This document shows positions 41,896 to 50,946 of a stretch of 64,000 bases of DNA, piece after piece (position 1 is the first letter of the stretch; the number at the start of each line of letters is the position of its first letter). Under the pieces are notes generated by a model. The model was not told the origin of the DNA, did not search any database, and saw nothing but the letters and a program-made list of their open reading frames with translations. The translations under genes were made by a program, and so were the position numbers. Location: contig NZ_CANLSU010000003.1 in the NCBI RefSeq assembly GCF_947493875.1, positions 248,001 through 312,000 of the forward strand, given 5' to 3'. This stretch comes from an uncultured Marinococcus sp. (GTDB taxonomy: Bacteria > Bacillota > Bacilli > Bacillales > Marinococcaceae).

Positions 41896-42972
41896 ATGAT
41901 TACATTCACTGACATTGCAAAGACGTTTCCCGGTGCCGACGACCCGGCCGTTCAAAACTTTAACGCCACGGTCGAGCAGGGAGAATTTTTCGTCTTGATC
42001 GGCCCGAGCGGGTGCGGCAAGACGACCACGCTGAAAATGATCAACCGGCTGATTGAGCCAAGCACCGGCACCATCCGGATCCAGGACAAGGACATCCGGG
42101 AGTGGGACCGCCATGAGCTGCGGTGGAACGTCGGGTACGTGCTGCAGCAGATTGCGCTGTTTCCGACTATGACGATTGCCGAAAACATTGCGGTCGTTCC
42201 GGAAATGCGGCGTTGGAAGAAAAACGAGATCAAAGAACGCGTCGATGAACTGCTGCAGATGGTCGGCCTCGATCCGGATACATACCGCAACCGGAAGCCG
42301 TCGGAGCTGTCCGGCGGCCAGCAGCAGCGGATCGGGGTGATACGGGCCCTTGCCGCGGATCCGGACATCATCCTGATGGATGAGCCGTTCAGTGCGCTCG
42401 ATCCGCTGAGCCGCGAACAGCTGCAGGAGGACATCCGTGCCCTGCAGCAGAACATCCAGAAAACGATTGTCTTCGTCACCCACGACATGGACGAGGCGCT
42501 CGCCCTCGGCGACCGGATCTGTCTCATGAAGGACGGCGATATCGTGCAGATCGGCACGCCGCGCGAGCTTAAAAATGAGCCGGCCAACGATTTTGTGCGC
42601 GACTTTATCGGGGACCGCCGGGATGAATGGGACACTCCGGTCCGGTCGGTTATGAGCGGACGCGACAGCCAGTACATCGCAAGCGTCCACGACATGCCCG
42701 AAATGCCGCTCTACCCGGCGCCGCTGTATATTTTCGACCAGAACGACACGTTTCTCGGCCGCCGGGACGGCGACTCGATTGCGTCCCAGAAAACCGTCAT
42801 TTCCCCGGATCACGTGCTGTATGACGCCCTCAAGACCTTTAATGATACCGATGCCGAAGCGCTGCCGGTGCTCGAAGAAGGACGGCTCGTCGGCGCGCTC
42901 AGCTACAAGGACGTGATGCAGTTTCTGCAGAAAGCAAAGCTCGCACCCGCGGGAGGTGACACCGAATCATGA
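41896..42972 (+). CDS. OpuCA/EgtU-type ABC importer ATPase
   Basis: ATPase of a compatible-solute or ergothioneine importer, 358 aa. Walker A is GPSGCGKTT, the signature is LSGGQQQR, and Walker B is IILMDEPFSALD. The conserved insert ENIAVVPEMRRW of the quaternary-amine group follows the Q-loop. The C-terminal 100 residues hold a CBS-like region (about 285-350) that in OpuA-type systems can sense ionic strength. It overlaps the permease-binding protein gene by four bases (ATGA). Confidence 0.93.
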   Translation: MITFTDIAKTFPGADDPAVQNFNATVEQGEFFVLIGPSGCGKTTTLKMINRLIEPSTGTIRIQDKDIREWDRHELRWNVGYVLQQIALFPTMTIAENIAVVPEMRRWKKNEIKERVDELLQMVGLDPDTYRNRKPSELSGGQQQRIGVIRALAADPDIILMDEPFSALDPLSREQLQEDIRALQQNIQKTIVFVTHDMDEALALGDRICLMKDGDIVQIGTPRELKNEPANDFVRDFIGDRRDEWDTPVRSVMSGRDSQYIASVHDMPEMPLYPAPLYIFDQNDTFLGRRDGDSIASQKTVISPDHVLYDALKTFNDTDAEALPVLEEGRLVGALSYKDVMQFLQKAKLAPAGGDTES

Positions 42973-44507
42973 ATTTACTCAAAAACACCTATCAGCTGTT
43001 TACCGACGAGCAGGGTCAGTTCTGGACCCTCGTGTGGGAGCACGTCAATATGAGTCTGATTTCGCTTCTGTGCGCGTCCTTTATTGCGGTGCCGGTCGGC
43101 GTGCTTCTGACCCGGCGCCGGTCAATTGCCGAACCGATCATCGGGATTGCCGCAGTGCTGCAGACGATTCCGAGTCTGGCCCTGCTCGGGTTCATGATTC
43201 TCATACTCAACCAGATCGGCACGGTGCCGGCCGTGGTCGCCCTGACCGCCTATGCGCTGCTTCCGATCCTGCGCAACACCTACACCGGCATTGCCGGTGT
43301 GGATCCGGCCCTCGTGGAAGCGGCCACCGGCATGGGAATGAATTCCTTCCGGCGCCTGCGCAAAATTGAGCTGCCGATGGCCATGCCGGTCATCATGGCC
43401 GGCATCCGGACCTCCATGGTTCTGATTGTCGGAACCGCCACCCTGGCGGCGCTGATCAGCGCCGGGGGCCTCGGCGATTTCATCATGACGGGCATCGACC
43501 GGGCGGACAACGCCTACATTCTGCTTGGCGCCGTTCCGGCCGCTCTACTGGCTCTGTTTTTTGACCTGGTGCTGCGGATCACCGAACGCACGTCCCAGGG
43601 CAAAGCGCTGGCCCCGGTCGCGGTTGTCCTCGGGGTGGCCCTGTTAGTGGTCATCACCCCGGCGCTTGCCTCCACCCAGGAGGAAGAGCTCGTCATCGGC
43701 GGGAAGGAAGGGGCCGAACCTGAAATTCTCGCCAATATGTACTCGCTGCTGATCGAGGAAAACACTGATCTTGATACGAGCGTGGAGGCCGGCCTGGGGA
43801 GCACCAGCATCGCCTTTAACGCCCTCGAGTCGGACGATATTGACATCTATCCGGAGTTTACCGGGACGGTTACCGCCAACCTGTATGACCAGGGCGTGCC
43901 GGCCGGAAGCACCCGTGAAGAGGTGTACGAGGAAGCGCGCAGCCTGCTTGCCGAGGACGACCTGGCCTATCTCGAGCCGATGGAGTACAACAATACGTAT
44001 GCGCTGGCGCTCCGCGAGGAGGAAGCCGACAGCCTCGGCATTGAAACCATTTCGGACCTCGAACCGCACACCGATGAGCTCGTGCCCGGATTCACCTTTG
44101 AATTTGCCGACCGGCAGACCGACGGCTATCCCGCAATTGTCGACACGTACGGCTTTGAGTTTGACGAGGTGGAAACCCTGGACGCCGGCCTTCGTTCAAA
44201 CGCGCTGCAGGAGGGTCAGATCGATTTGATTGACGCCTACTCTACTGATGCGTATATCATAGAGTACGGGCTTACCGTACTTGAAGACGACGAAAATGTG
44301 TTTCCGCCGTACCAGGGCGCTCCGCTATTAAAGCAGGAAACCCTCGATGACAATCCCGGCCTCGAAGAAGCGTTAAACCGCCTGGGCGGTCAGATTACCA
44401 ACGAAGAAATGCAGGAAATGAACTACGAGGTGGACTACGAAAATGCCGACCACCGGGAGGTCGCCCGCAACTACCTCGAAGAACATGACCTGCTCGGCAG
44501 CAACTGA
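42969..44507 (+). CDS. Permease-substrate binding protein fusion (OpuB/EgtU type)
   Basis: A single 512-aa chain joins an ABC permease (about residues 1-215, five to six helices, with the EAA-like loop VEAATGMGMNSFRRLRKIELPMAMP) to an extracytoplasmic binding domain (about 240-512). The binding domain begins LVIGGKEGAEPEILANMYS and is of the type II OpuAC/ProX class. Such fusions import glycine betaine, choline or carnitine in some Firmicutes, and ergothioneine in EgtUV/BilE of streptococci and Listeria. The ligand cannot be settled here. Overlap with the ATPase gene shows a two-gene transporter. Confidence 0.92.
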   Translation: MNLLKNTYQLFTDEQGQFWTLVWEHVNMSLISLLCASFIAVPVGVLLTRRRSIAEPIIGIAAVLQTIPSLALLGFMILILNQIGTVPAVVALTAYALLPILRNTYTGIAGVDPALVEAATGMGMNSFRRLRKIELPMAMPVIMAGIRTSMVLIVGTATLAALISAGGLGDFIMTGIDRADNAYILLGAVPAALLALFFDLVLRITERTSQGKALAPVAVVLGVALLVVITPALASTQEEELVIGGKEGAEPEILANMYSLLIEENTDLDTSVEAGLGSTSIAFNALESDDIDIYPEFTGTVTANLYDQGVPAGSTREEVYEEARSLLAEDDLAYLEPMEYNNTYALALREEEADSLGIETISDLEPHTDELVPGFTFEFADRQTDGYPAIVDTYGFEFDEVETLDAGLRSNALQEGQIDLIDAYSTDAYIIEYGLTVLEDDENVFPPYQGAPLLKQETLDDNPGLEEALNRLGGQITNEEMQEMNYEVDYENADHREVARNYLEEHDLLGSN

Positions 44508-44543
44508 CGGGCTGCCCGTTATTATCTCAAGGAGGGATACCCA

Positions 44544-44948
44544 ATGAAAAACCCTGAACGACAAGAAATACGGGCCATACTCGACCGCAGCAAGCGTATC
44601 GCGGTCGTCGGCCTGTCGGATAACCCGTACCGGACGTCATACCAGATCAGCAAAGTGATGCTTGAAGCGGGTTATGACATCATTCCGGTCAACCCGACGG
44701 TGGAGCAAGTCTTTGACATTCCGGCCGTGGATTCGCTGAAGGATATCGAAGGGCACATTGATATCGTAAACGTCTTCCGCCGCAGCGAATTTCTCAAAGG
44801 CGTGGCCGAGGAAGCGGTCCAGGTGGACGCGGACGTGTTCTGGGCCCAACTCGGCCTGGTGAGCGAAGACGCGTACGAGATTGCAGCCAACGCAGGCATG
44901 ACAGTGATCATGGACCGCTGCATTAAAGTGGAGCATGCGATCGCATAA
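44544..44948 (+). CDS. yneT: CoA-binding domain protein YneT
   Basis: Small Rossmann-fold protein of 134 aa of the CoA_binding family (YccU/YneT): I-A-V-V-G-L-S-D-N-P at residues 19-28, then IIPVNP, HIDIVNVFRR and a C-terminal MDRCIKVEH. The domain resembles the CoA-binding part of succinyl-CoA synthetase. A metabolic role is not known. AAGGAGGG precedes the ATG. It lies directly upstream of parE, as in B. subtilis. Confidence 0.93.
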   Translation: MKNPERQEIRAILDRSKRIAVVGLSDNPYRTSYQISKVMLEAGYDIIPVNPTVEQVFDIPAVDSLKDIEGHIDIVNVFRRSEFLKGVAEEAVQVDADVFWAQLGLVSEDAYEIAANAGMTVIMDRCIKVEHAIA

Positions 44949-44975
44949 GCACCGATTATACCGAACAGCATCCAG

Positions 44976-45004
44976 CCTTGGCGGGTTTCCCTGCCAAGGT
45001 TTTC
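44976..45004 (+). terminator. yneT terminator
   Basis: CCTTGGCGGG pairs with CCC-T-GCCAAGG (one bulge), followed by TTTTCC. Confidence 0.75.
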
Positions 45005-45034
45005 CTGTCTGCAGAGGGGATTGTTCCAAAATAA

Positions 45035-45046
45035 AAACATATGTTC
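45035..45046 (+). promoter_or_regulatory. LexA-box candidate before parE
   Basis: AAACATATGTTC differs at one position from GAAC-N4-GTTC and lies eight bases before the parE -35 element. parEC is, as I recall, listed in the B. subtilis LexA regulon. Confidence 0.55.
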
Positions 45047-45053
45047 CCGTTCA

Positions 45054-45083
45054 TTGACAAACTGTGTTAGTATGAAATATAAC
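45054..45083 (+). promoter_or_regulatory. parE promoter
   Basis: A perfect TTGACA and TATAAC are separated by 18 bases, about 33 bases before the parE start. Confidence 0.75.
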
Positions 45084-45115
45084 TAGAACGGAGAACGAAG
45101 AAGGGAGAGACAGGA

Positions 45116-47092
45116 GTGGCAGCAGATAAATCCTATCAATACAATGATGAATCCATTCAGGTACTGGAGGGGCTCGAGGCGGTACGGAAACGGCCGGGCA
45201 TGTATATCGGCAGTACAGACAGCCGCGGGCTTCACCACCTGGTTTTTGAAATTCTTGATAATTCAGTCGATGAAGCGATCGCCGGCTACGGCAGCGTGAT
45301 CGAAGTGACGCTCCACAAGGACGGAAGCGTGTCTGTGTCCGACCATGGGCGGGGCATGCCGACCGGCACCCACAGCTCCGGCAAGCCGACACCGGAAGTA
45401 ATTCTGACCGTGCTTCATGCCGGCGGGAAATTCGGCCAGGGCGGCTACGCCACAAGCGGCGGCCTGCATGGCGTCGGTGCCTCGGTGGTCAATGCGCTGT
45501 CAGAATGGCTTGAAGTCACCATTTACCGGGACAACCAGATTTTTGAGCAGCGCTTTGAAAACGGCGGCCGTCCGGTAACGACGCTTGAACAGAAGGGAAA
45601 TACCAAAAAAACCGGGACAACGATCCGCTTTAAGCCGGACGCGTCCATGTTCAATGCGGTGCACTACCAGTTTGACGTGCTTGCCGAACGCCTGCGCGAA
45701 GCAGCCTTTCTGTTAAAGGGCACAAGCATCCGCCTGCACGACAAACGCGACAAGGAACCGGTGAGCGAAGAGTTTCAGTTTGATACAGGTATTCAGGCCT
45801 TTGTCGAGTATTTAAACGAAGACAAGGAGACCCTGCATCCGGTCGTTTCCTTTGAAGGGAAGGCCCAGGACATCGAGGTGGACTTTTCGTTTCAGTTTAC
45901 CGACGGCTACACCGAGAACATGCTGTCGTTTGTGAACAACGTCCGCACCCGCGACGGAGGGACCCATGAATCCGGTGCCCGCTCGGCGTTCACCCGTGTG
46001 CTCAACGAACACGCCCGCAAGCTGCAGCTGTTAAAGGACAAGGACAAAAACCTTGACGGCAGCGACATCCGCGAAGGGCTGACCGCCGTGGTCTCCATCC
46101 GGATCCCGGAGCATCTGCTGCAGTTTGAAGGGCAGACGAAAAGCAAGCTCGGGACCCCGGAGGCCCGTTCCGCGGTGGATCAGTACATCACGGACCGCCT
46201 GACGTACTTTCTCGAGGAAAACTCGACAATCAGCACGATGCTGATCAAAAAAGCCATCAAAGCCGCCCAGGTGCGCGAAGCGGCACGAAAAGCCCGTGAA
46301 GAAGCCCGGAACGGCAAAAAGAACCGGAAAAAAGACGCGCTCCTGAGCGGAAAACTTACCCCGGCCCAGTCCAAAAACCCGGACCGCAATGAGCTGTACC
46401 TCGTCGAGGGGGATTCGGCCGGCGGCTCGGCCAAGCAGGGGCGAGACCGCAAATTCCAGGCCGTGCTCCCGCTGCGCGGCAAGGTCATTAATACGGAAAA
46501 AGCGAAGCTCGATGACATTATGAAAAACGAAGAAATCCGCACCATCATCTATGCCCTCGGAGCCGGGGTCGGCACCGATTTCACCCTCGAGGACCGGAAT
46601 TACGACAAGGTCGTCATCATGACAGACGCCGATACCGACGGTGCGCACATTCAGGTGCTTCTACTGACGTTTTTCTACCGCTACATGCGGGAGCTCGTGG
46701 AATCAGGAAAAGTTTATATTGCCCTGCCGCCGCTCTATAAGATCAGCAAGGGCAGCGGCCCCAAGCAAAAATCCGAATACGCCTGGGAGGAGAACGGCCT
46801 GCAGGAAGCCATCCAGCGCATTGGCAAGGGCTACGCCATCCAGCGCTACAAAGGACTCGGCGAAATGGATGCCTCCCAGCTGTGGGAAACGACGATGAAT
46901 CCGGAGAGCCGGACCCTCATCCGGGTGACTGTGGAAGACGGCGCCCGCGCGGACCGGCGGGTATCCACGCTGATGGGAAATAAAGTGGAGCCCCGGCGCA
47001 AGTGGATTGAATCGAACGTGGCGTTTGGCATGGAAGAGGATTTGAATATTTTGGATAACACTGACCTGCAGATTATTAAGGAGGAACCGTAA
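45116..47092 (+). CDS. parE: DNA topoisomerase IV subunit B
   Basis: ATPase subunit of topoisomerase IV, which unlinks daughter chromosomes. The 658-aa product has the GHKL ATP site (EILDNSVDEA, GRGMPTG, GLHGVGASVVNALS), the transducer domain, and the TOPRIM domain with EGDSAGGSAKQGRD and the DTDVA-class sequence DADTDGAH. Position beside parC and yneT separates it from gyrB. The start is GTG 45116, eight bases after GGGAG. A LexA-box candidate upstream suggests SOS control. Confidence 0.97.
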   Translation: MAADKSYQYNDESIQVLEGLEAVRKRPGMYIGSTDSRGLHHLVFEILDNSVDEAIAGYGSVIEVTLHKDGSVSVSDHGRGMPTGTHSSGKPTPEVILTVLHAGGKFGQGGYATSGGLHGVGASVVNALSEWLEVTIYRDNQIFEQRFENGGRPVTTLEQKGNTKKTGTTIRFKPDASMFNAVHYQFDVLAERLREAAFLLKGTSIRLHDKRDKEPVSEEFQFDTGIQAFVEYLNEDKETLHPVVSFEGKAQDIEVDFSFQFTDGYTENMLSFVNNVRTRDGGTHESGARSAFTRVLNEHARKLQLLKDKDKNLDGSDIREGLTAVVSIRIPEHLLQFEGQTKSKLGTPEARSAVDQYITDRLTYFLEENSTISTMLIKKAIKAAQVREAARKAREEARNGKKNRKKDALLSGKLTPAQSKNPDRNELYLVEGDSAGGSAKQGRDRKFQAVLPLRGKVINTEKAKLDDIMKNEEIRTIIYALGAGVGTDFTLEDRNYDKVVIMTDADTDGAHIQVLLLTFFYRYMRELVESGKVYIALPPLYKISKGSGPKQKSEYAWEENGLQEAIQRIGKGYAIQRYKGLGEMDASQLWETTMNPESRTLIRVTVEDGARADRRVSTLMGNKVEPRRKWIESNVAFGMEEDLNILDNTDLQIIKEEP

Positions 47093-49519
47093 GTGGCTGA
47101 CGCAGAACAATACTTGGATCTGCGCCTCGAAGATGTTCTCGGCGAACGCTTCGGGCGCTACAGCAAATACATTATTCAGGAGCGTGCCCTCCCGGACGCA
47201 CGGGACGGGTTAAAGCCTGTCCAGCGCCGGATTCTGTTTGCAATGCTTCAGGACGGAAACACCGCGGAAAAACCGTTCCGCAAAGCAGCAAAAACGGTCG
47301 GGAACGTGATCGGGAACTACCACCCGCACGGCGATTCCTCCGTGTATGAAGCGATGGTGCGGATGAGCCAGGAGTGGAAGGTCCGCGCCCCGCTTGTAGA
47401 GATGCACGGCAACAACGGCTCGGTCGACGGCGATCCGCCGGCGGCAATGCGGTATACAGAGGCACGGCTTGCCAACGTTTCATCGGAGCTGTTGAAAGAC
47501 ATTGAAAAACAGACAGTGGAGCATGTAACGAACTTTGACGATACCCAGGAAGAGCCGACCGTGCTGCCGGCTAAATTTCCGAATCTGCTGGTAAACGGAT
47601 CCACCGGCATTTCCTCCGGCTATGCGACCGACATTCCGCCGCATCAGCCGGGAGAAATTATTGATGCTGCCGTCGCCCAGCTCGAGAATCCATCGGTGTC
47701 GACCGAGGAATTGATGCAGTACGTGCAGGGCCCAGATTTCCCAACCGGCGGCGTTATTCAGGGCAAGGACGGCATCCGCCAGGCGTATGAGACCGGACGG
47801 GGAAAAGTTGTCGTCCGGGCCAAAACGAGCATTGAGCAGGTGCGGGGCGGCCGGGAACAGATTCTGATCACCGAACTGCCGTATGAAGTCAACAAATCCA
47901 CGCTCGTGAAGAAAATGGACGAGCTCCGGTTTGACCGCAAAGTGGACGGCGTCGCTGAGGTTCGCGATGACACGGACCGGACCGGCCTCCGGGTCGTCAT
48001 TGAACTCAAAAAAGACGCCGATGCCCAGAGCGTGCTGAACTTTTATTACAAAATGACCGACCTGCAGGTGTCGTACAATTTCAATATGGTCGCCATCAGC
48101 AACCGCACCCCGCAGCTGATGAATTTAAAACAGCTGCTTGATGCCTATATCAGCCACCGCCGGAGCGTTGTCACCAACCGTTCCCAGTTTGACCTCAACA
48201 AAGCAGAACAGCGCCAGCACATCGTCGAAGGCCTGATCAAGGCTATCAGCATACTTGACCAGGTGATTGATACGATCCGCCAGTCGGAAAACAAGAAAAA
48301 TGCGAAGGAAAATCTGGTGGAGCAGTTTGCCTTTACCGATGCGCAGGCCGAGGCCATTGTGAACCTGCAGCTGTACCGGTTAACCAATACCGACGTCACG
48401 CAGCTCGAAAAAGAAGCCGGTCAGCTCGAGAAAGAAATCAAGCGGCTTCGCGGCATCCTGTCGAGCGAAAAGAAGCTGCAGCAGGTGGTGAAAAAAGAAC
48501 TCGAGGAAGTCAAGAAGCAGTATGACGACACCCGCCGTACCGTGATTGAAGCAGAAATAGAAGAGCTTAAAATCGACCGCGAAGTGATGATTCCGTCCGA
48601 GGACGTGATTGTTACCGCTACGGCAGAAGGATATATTAAACGCACGAGCCAGCGGTCCTATGCGGCTTCCAACACTGAACCGCCTGGAATGAAGGAAGAA
48701 GATTCCCTGTTGTTTTTCCGCGACATGAACACAACAGACATGCTGCTTTTGTTTACGAAAAAAGGACAGTTTATCTATCTGCCGGTACATATGCTCTCCG
48801 ACATCCGCTGGAAGGATAACGGCCAGCATATCGGCAACGTTTCCCCGCTTGATCCGGGAGATGCGCTGGTGGCAGTAGTGCCGGTCCAGGAGTTTACCGA
48901 AGAGGATTATTTTGTGTTCATAACCCGTCAGGGCATGATCAAAAAAACGGCGATGACCGCTTATCAGGCTTCGCGCTATGGACGATCGATGATCGGAGTG
49001 AATGTAAAGGACGGGGACGAAGTGCTTTCCGTATACCAGACGAACGGGGAGCAGGAGCTGTTTCTCACCACTCATCAAAACTACGGGCTCCGCTTCCATG
49101 AACAGGAGGTTTCCCCAGTCGGTGTCCGGGCGGCCGGCGTCAAAGCCATTGATTTAAAAGACGACGATGTGGTCACCGGGGCGCATGTGACGTCAGCCTA
49201 TGAAACCGAGGATGCAGTCATGGTCACCCAGCGCGGGGGCGTCAAACGCATGAGCCTCGATGATATACCGATAACAAACCGGGCCAAGCGGGGGGTCGTT
49301 CTCTGGAAGGAAGTCAAATCCAAACCGCACCGGATCATCGCGAGCTATATCCTGGACGGCGATCCGTTTGTGCTGCAGGCCCGGACGAAAAACATGACGG
49401 TTACGATTGACCCGGCGAAATACCGGAGAGTCGACCGTTACAGCAACGGTTCCTATGTTATTGATACGAAACAGCACGGAGTAATTGAAGCAGTATGGAA
49501 GGATATTCCGTACCAGTAA
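47093..49519 (+). CDS. parC: DNA topoisomerase IV subunit A
   Basis: DNA-cleaving subunit of topoisomerase IV, 808 aa. The quinolone-resistance region [17 protein letters not shown] and the catalytic Tyr in RYTEAR are present. The C-terminal beta-pinwheel lacks a clear GyrA box, as expected for ParC. The GTG start directly follows the parE TAA, with AAGGAGG in the parE tail, so the two are translationally coupled. Confidence 0.97.
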   Translation: MADAEQYLDLRLEDVLGERFGRYSKYIIQERALPDARDGLKPVQRRILFAMLQDGNTAEKPFRKAAKTVGNVIGNYHPHGDSSVYEAMVRMSQEWKVRAPLVEMHGNNGSVDGDPPAAMRYTEARLANVSSELLKDIEKQTVEHVTNFDDTQEEPTVLPAKFPNLLVNGSTGISSGYATDIPPHQPGEIIDAAVAQLENPSVSTEELMQYVQGPDFPTGGVIQGKDGIRQAYETGRGKVVVRAKTSIEQVRGGREQILITELPYEVNKSTLVKKMDELRFDRKVDGVAEVRDDTDRTGLRVVIELKKDADAQSVLNFYYKMTDLQVSYNFNMVAISNRTPQLMNLKQLLDAYISHRRSVVTNRSQFDLNKAEQRQHIVEGLIKAISILDQVIDTIRQSENKKNAKENLVEQFAFTDAQAEAIVNLQLYRLTNTDVTQLEKEAGQLEKEIKRLRGILSSEKKLQQVVKKELEEVKKQYDDTRRTVIEAEIEELKIDREVMIPSEDVIVTATAEGYIKRTSQRSYAASNTEPPGMKEEDSLLFFRDMNTTDMLLLFTKKGQFIYLPVHMLSDIRWKDNGQHIGNVSPLDPGDALVAVVPVQEFTEEDYFVFITRQGMIKKTAMTAYQASRYGRSMIGVNVKDGDEVLSVYQTNGEQELFLTTHQNYGLRFHEQEVSPVGVRAAGVKAIDLKDDDVVTGAHVTSAYETEDAVMVTQRGGVKRMSLDDIPITNRAKRGVVLWKEVKSKPHRIIASYILDGDPFVLQARTKNMTVTIDPAKYRRVDRYSNGSYVIDTKQHGVIEAVWKDIPYQ

Positions 49520-49559
49520 ACAACTATCCGCTTGCTAACAAAAAGGACGCTGAACAACC

Positions 49560-50075
49560 ATGAAAGCAGGAACACATGTGATCGGAGCAGTTACGGGCGG
49601 CCTGGCCGTTCAGTGGCTGACGCCGGTGCCGTTTGCTTTTTTTGAATGGGAGACAAGCATTTATGTCTCAAGCCTGGTATTTGGGGGCCTGGCGCCGGAC
49701 ATCTGCCAGCCCAATTCATGGATGGGGAGGCGGGTGCCGGGCATTTCCCACCTGATTTCGAAGCTGGTGGGGCACCGCACCTTTACTCACAGCCTCCTGC
49801 TTGTGCTGCTCGTCTTCCTGTCGCTTGCCCAGTGGCAGGAAGGATGGGGCCTCGCGCTGCAGTGGGGTATCAGCCTCGGTATTGCGAGCCATATTGTGCT
49901 TGATATGATGACCACCAAGGGCGTCCATGTGCTGTTTCCGCTGCACTATGCCTTTCGGTTCCCATTTACAACAAAAACCGGATCCACCTTTGGCGAAGGG
50001 CTGATCAACGCCTTGCTCATCGCCGGATTATTTTACGTGAGCTTTCAGCTGTTTTCGATCGATCTCACGCTGTAA
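49560..50075 (+). CDS. Membrane-bound metal-dependent hydrolase (YdjM/DUF457)
   Basis: Integral membrane protein of 171 aa with about four helices. It carries the family signature G-H-R-T-F-T-H-S and an earlier GGLAPDICQPNS segment with a likely metal-binding Asp. A later SHIVLDMMTTKGVHVLFP segment holds further His and Asp ligands. E. coli YdjM is LexA-regulated, but I see no LexA box here. The enzymatic substrate of the family is not established. It follows parC by 40 bases, and the ribosome binding site is weak. Confidence 0.85.
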   Translation: MKAGTHVIGAVTGGLAVQWLTPVPFAFFEWETSIYVSSLVFGGLAPDICQPNSWMGRRVPGISHLISKLVGHRTFTHSLLLVLLVFLSLAQWQEGWGLALQWGISLGIASHIVLDMMTTKGVHVLFPLHYAFRFPFTTKTGSTFGEGLINALLIAGLFYVSFQLFSIDLTL

Positions 50076-50107
50076 GCCAATCCAATAAAAGCAATATCCA
50101 ACGAGGA

Positions 50108-50140
50108 AGCATCAGTAATGAATCATACTGGTGCTTTTTA
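50108..50140 (+). terminator. Rho-independent terminator
   Basis: A ten-base stem AGCATCAGTA/TACTGGTGCT with one G-T pair and an eight-base loop is followed by five T residues. Confidence 0.85.
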
Positions 50141-50785
50141 TTCGTTTTGTCTCAAAACACGAAGTTATCTTTAGTATTGAAACAATAAATCACTAACTTC
50201 CGATAATATATATTATGTTAACTAGAAATAATTAAAGCACTCCAGGGTCCTAATTTGGCTTTATAACTTCGCCTTCCCTTTTAATCATCAACTTTGTATG
50301 CGGGCTGCGTTTTTAATTTCGCTTCTACGTGTCCTCCAGGCAGATTTTATAAATTCAGTGCTTGTATTTTCAACCTAGGCTATTGGATAAGGTTCATGCT
50401 GTGCTGAATTTTTTTGTGTGCTTTTAACTCTGCAGGAATGGCTGCCCGTGACCAAGGCGCGATTATTCCTTACAGCTGAACTCGTAAATCGCAGTAGCTG
50501 TTTTTGAATCAGCCAACTCATTAACAGCCGTATTTTGTCAGTTGGTCAAATAAACCTTTGTGAGTGTCCGGCAGCTTTTTATTCAATTTTTTTCGCCTGT
50601 TTTATAAGCCAATTCCGCTTTAAGAGTTTGCTGCATTATTTGCTATTTTATAATTATCATTTAATTCTCCGCTATATTTGCACGACTTATACTTTCTTCA
50701 TCTGTCTCAGAATCAAATGAGACAGCCTCCGTTTCAATCCGCCGCCGCTAATGAAAGCTGGAGATGCTTTCTGCATCAAAACCAA
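50141..50785. other. AT-rich intergenic region, no gene recognised
   Basis: This stretch is visibly richer in A and T than its neighbours and has short, frequently interrupted frames. The longest plus-strand frame (50535-50720, 61 codons) has no ribosome binding site. On the minus strand two frames of 25-30 codons end near 50650-50700. It may be decayed sequence. I see no terminal repeats or transposase motif. Confidence 0.5.
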
Positions 50786-50786
50786 C

Positions 50787-50812
50787 AAAAAAAGACCCCC
50801 GAAGGAGTCTTT
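50787..50812 (-). terminator. Minus-strand terminator
   Basis: On the minus strand AAAGACTCC pairs with GGGGTCTTT (one mismatch) and is followed by a T run. It lies 135 bases beyond the end of the large membrane-protein gene. Confidence 0.75.
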
Positions 50813-50946
50813 CATGACATTTTTGCTCTGTTTAACCGCAGGCAACGCCTGTTTTAATAGCCCTGTGGCACCGCTCCCGCTTCAGGGGCGCGTATTATGC
50901 CTGTCTGTGAGGTTAACGCCCTGAGAGCGCACAGCTTATAAAATCC

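Noticed and set aside
50535-50720. 61-codon plus-strand frame in the AT-rich gap
   Set aside because: No ribosome binding site, unusual composition and no recognisable pattern; probably chance.
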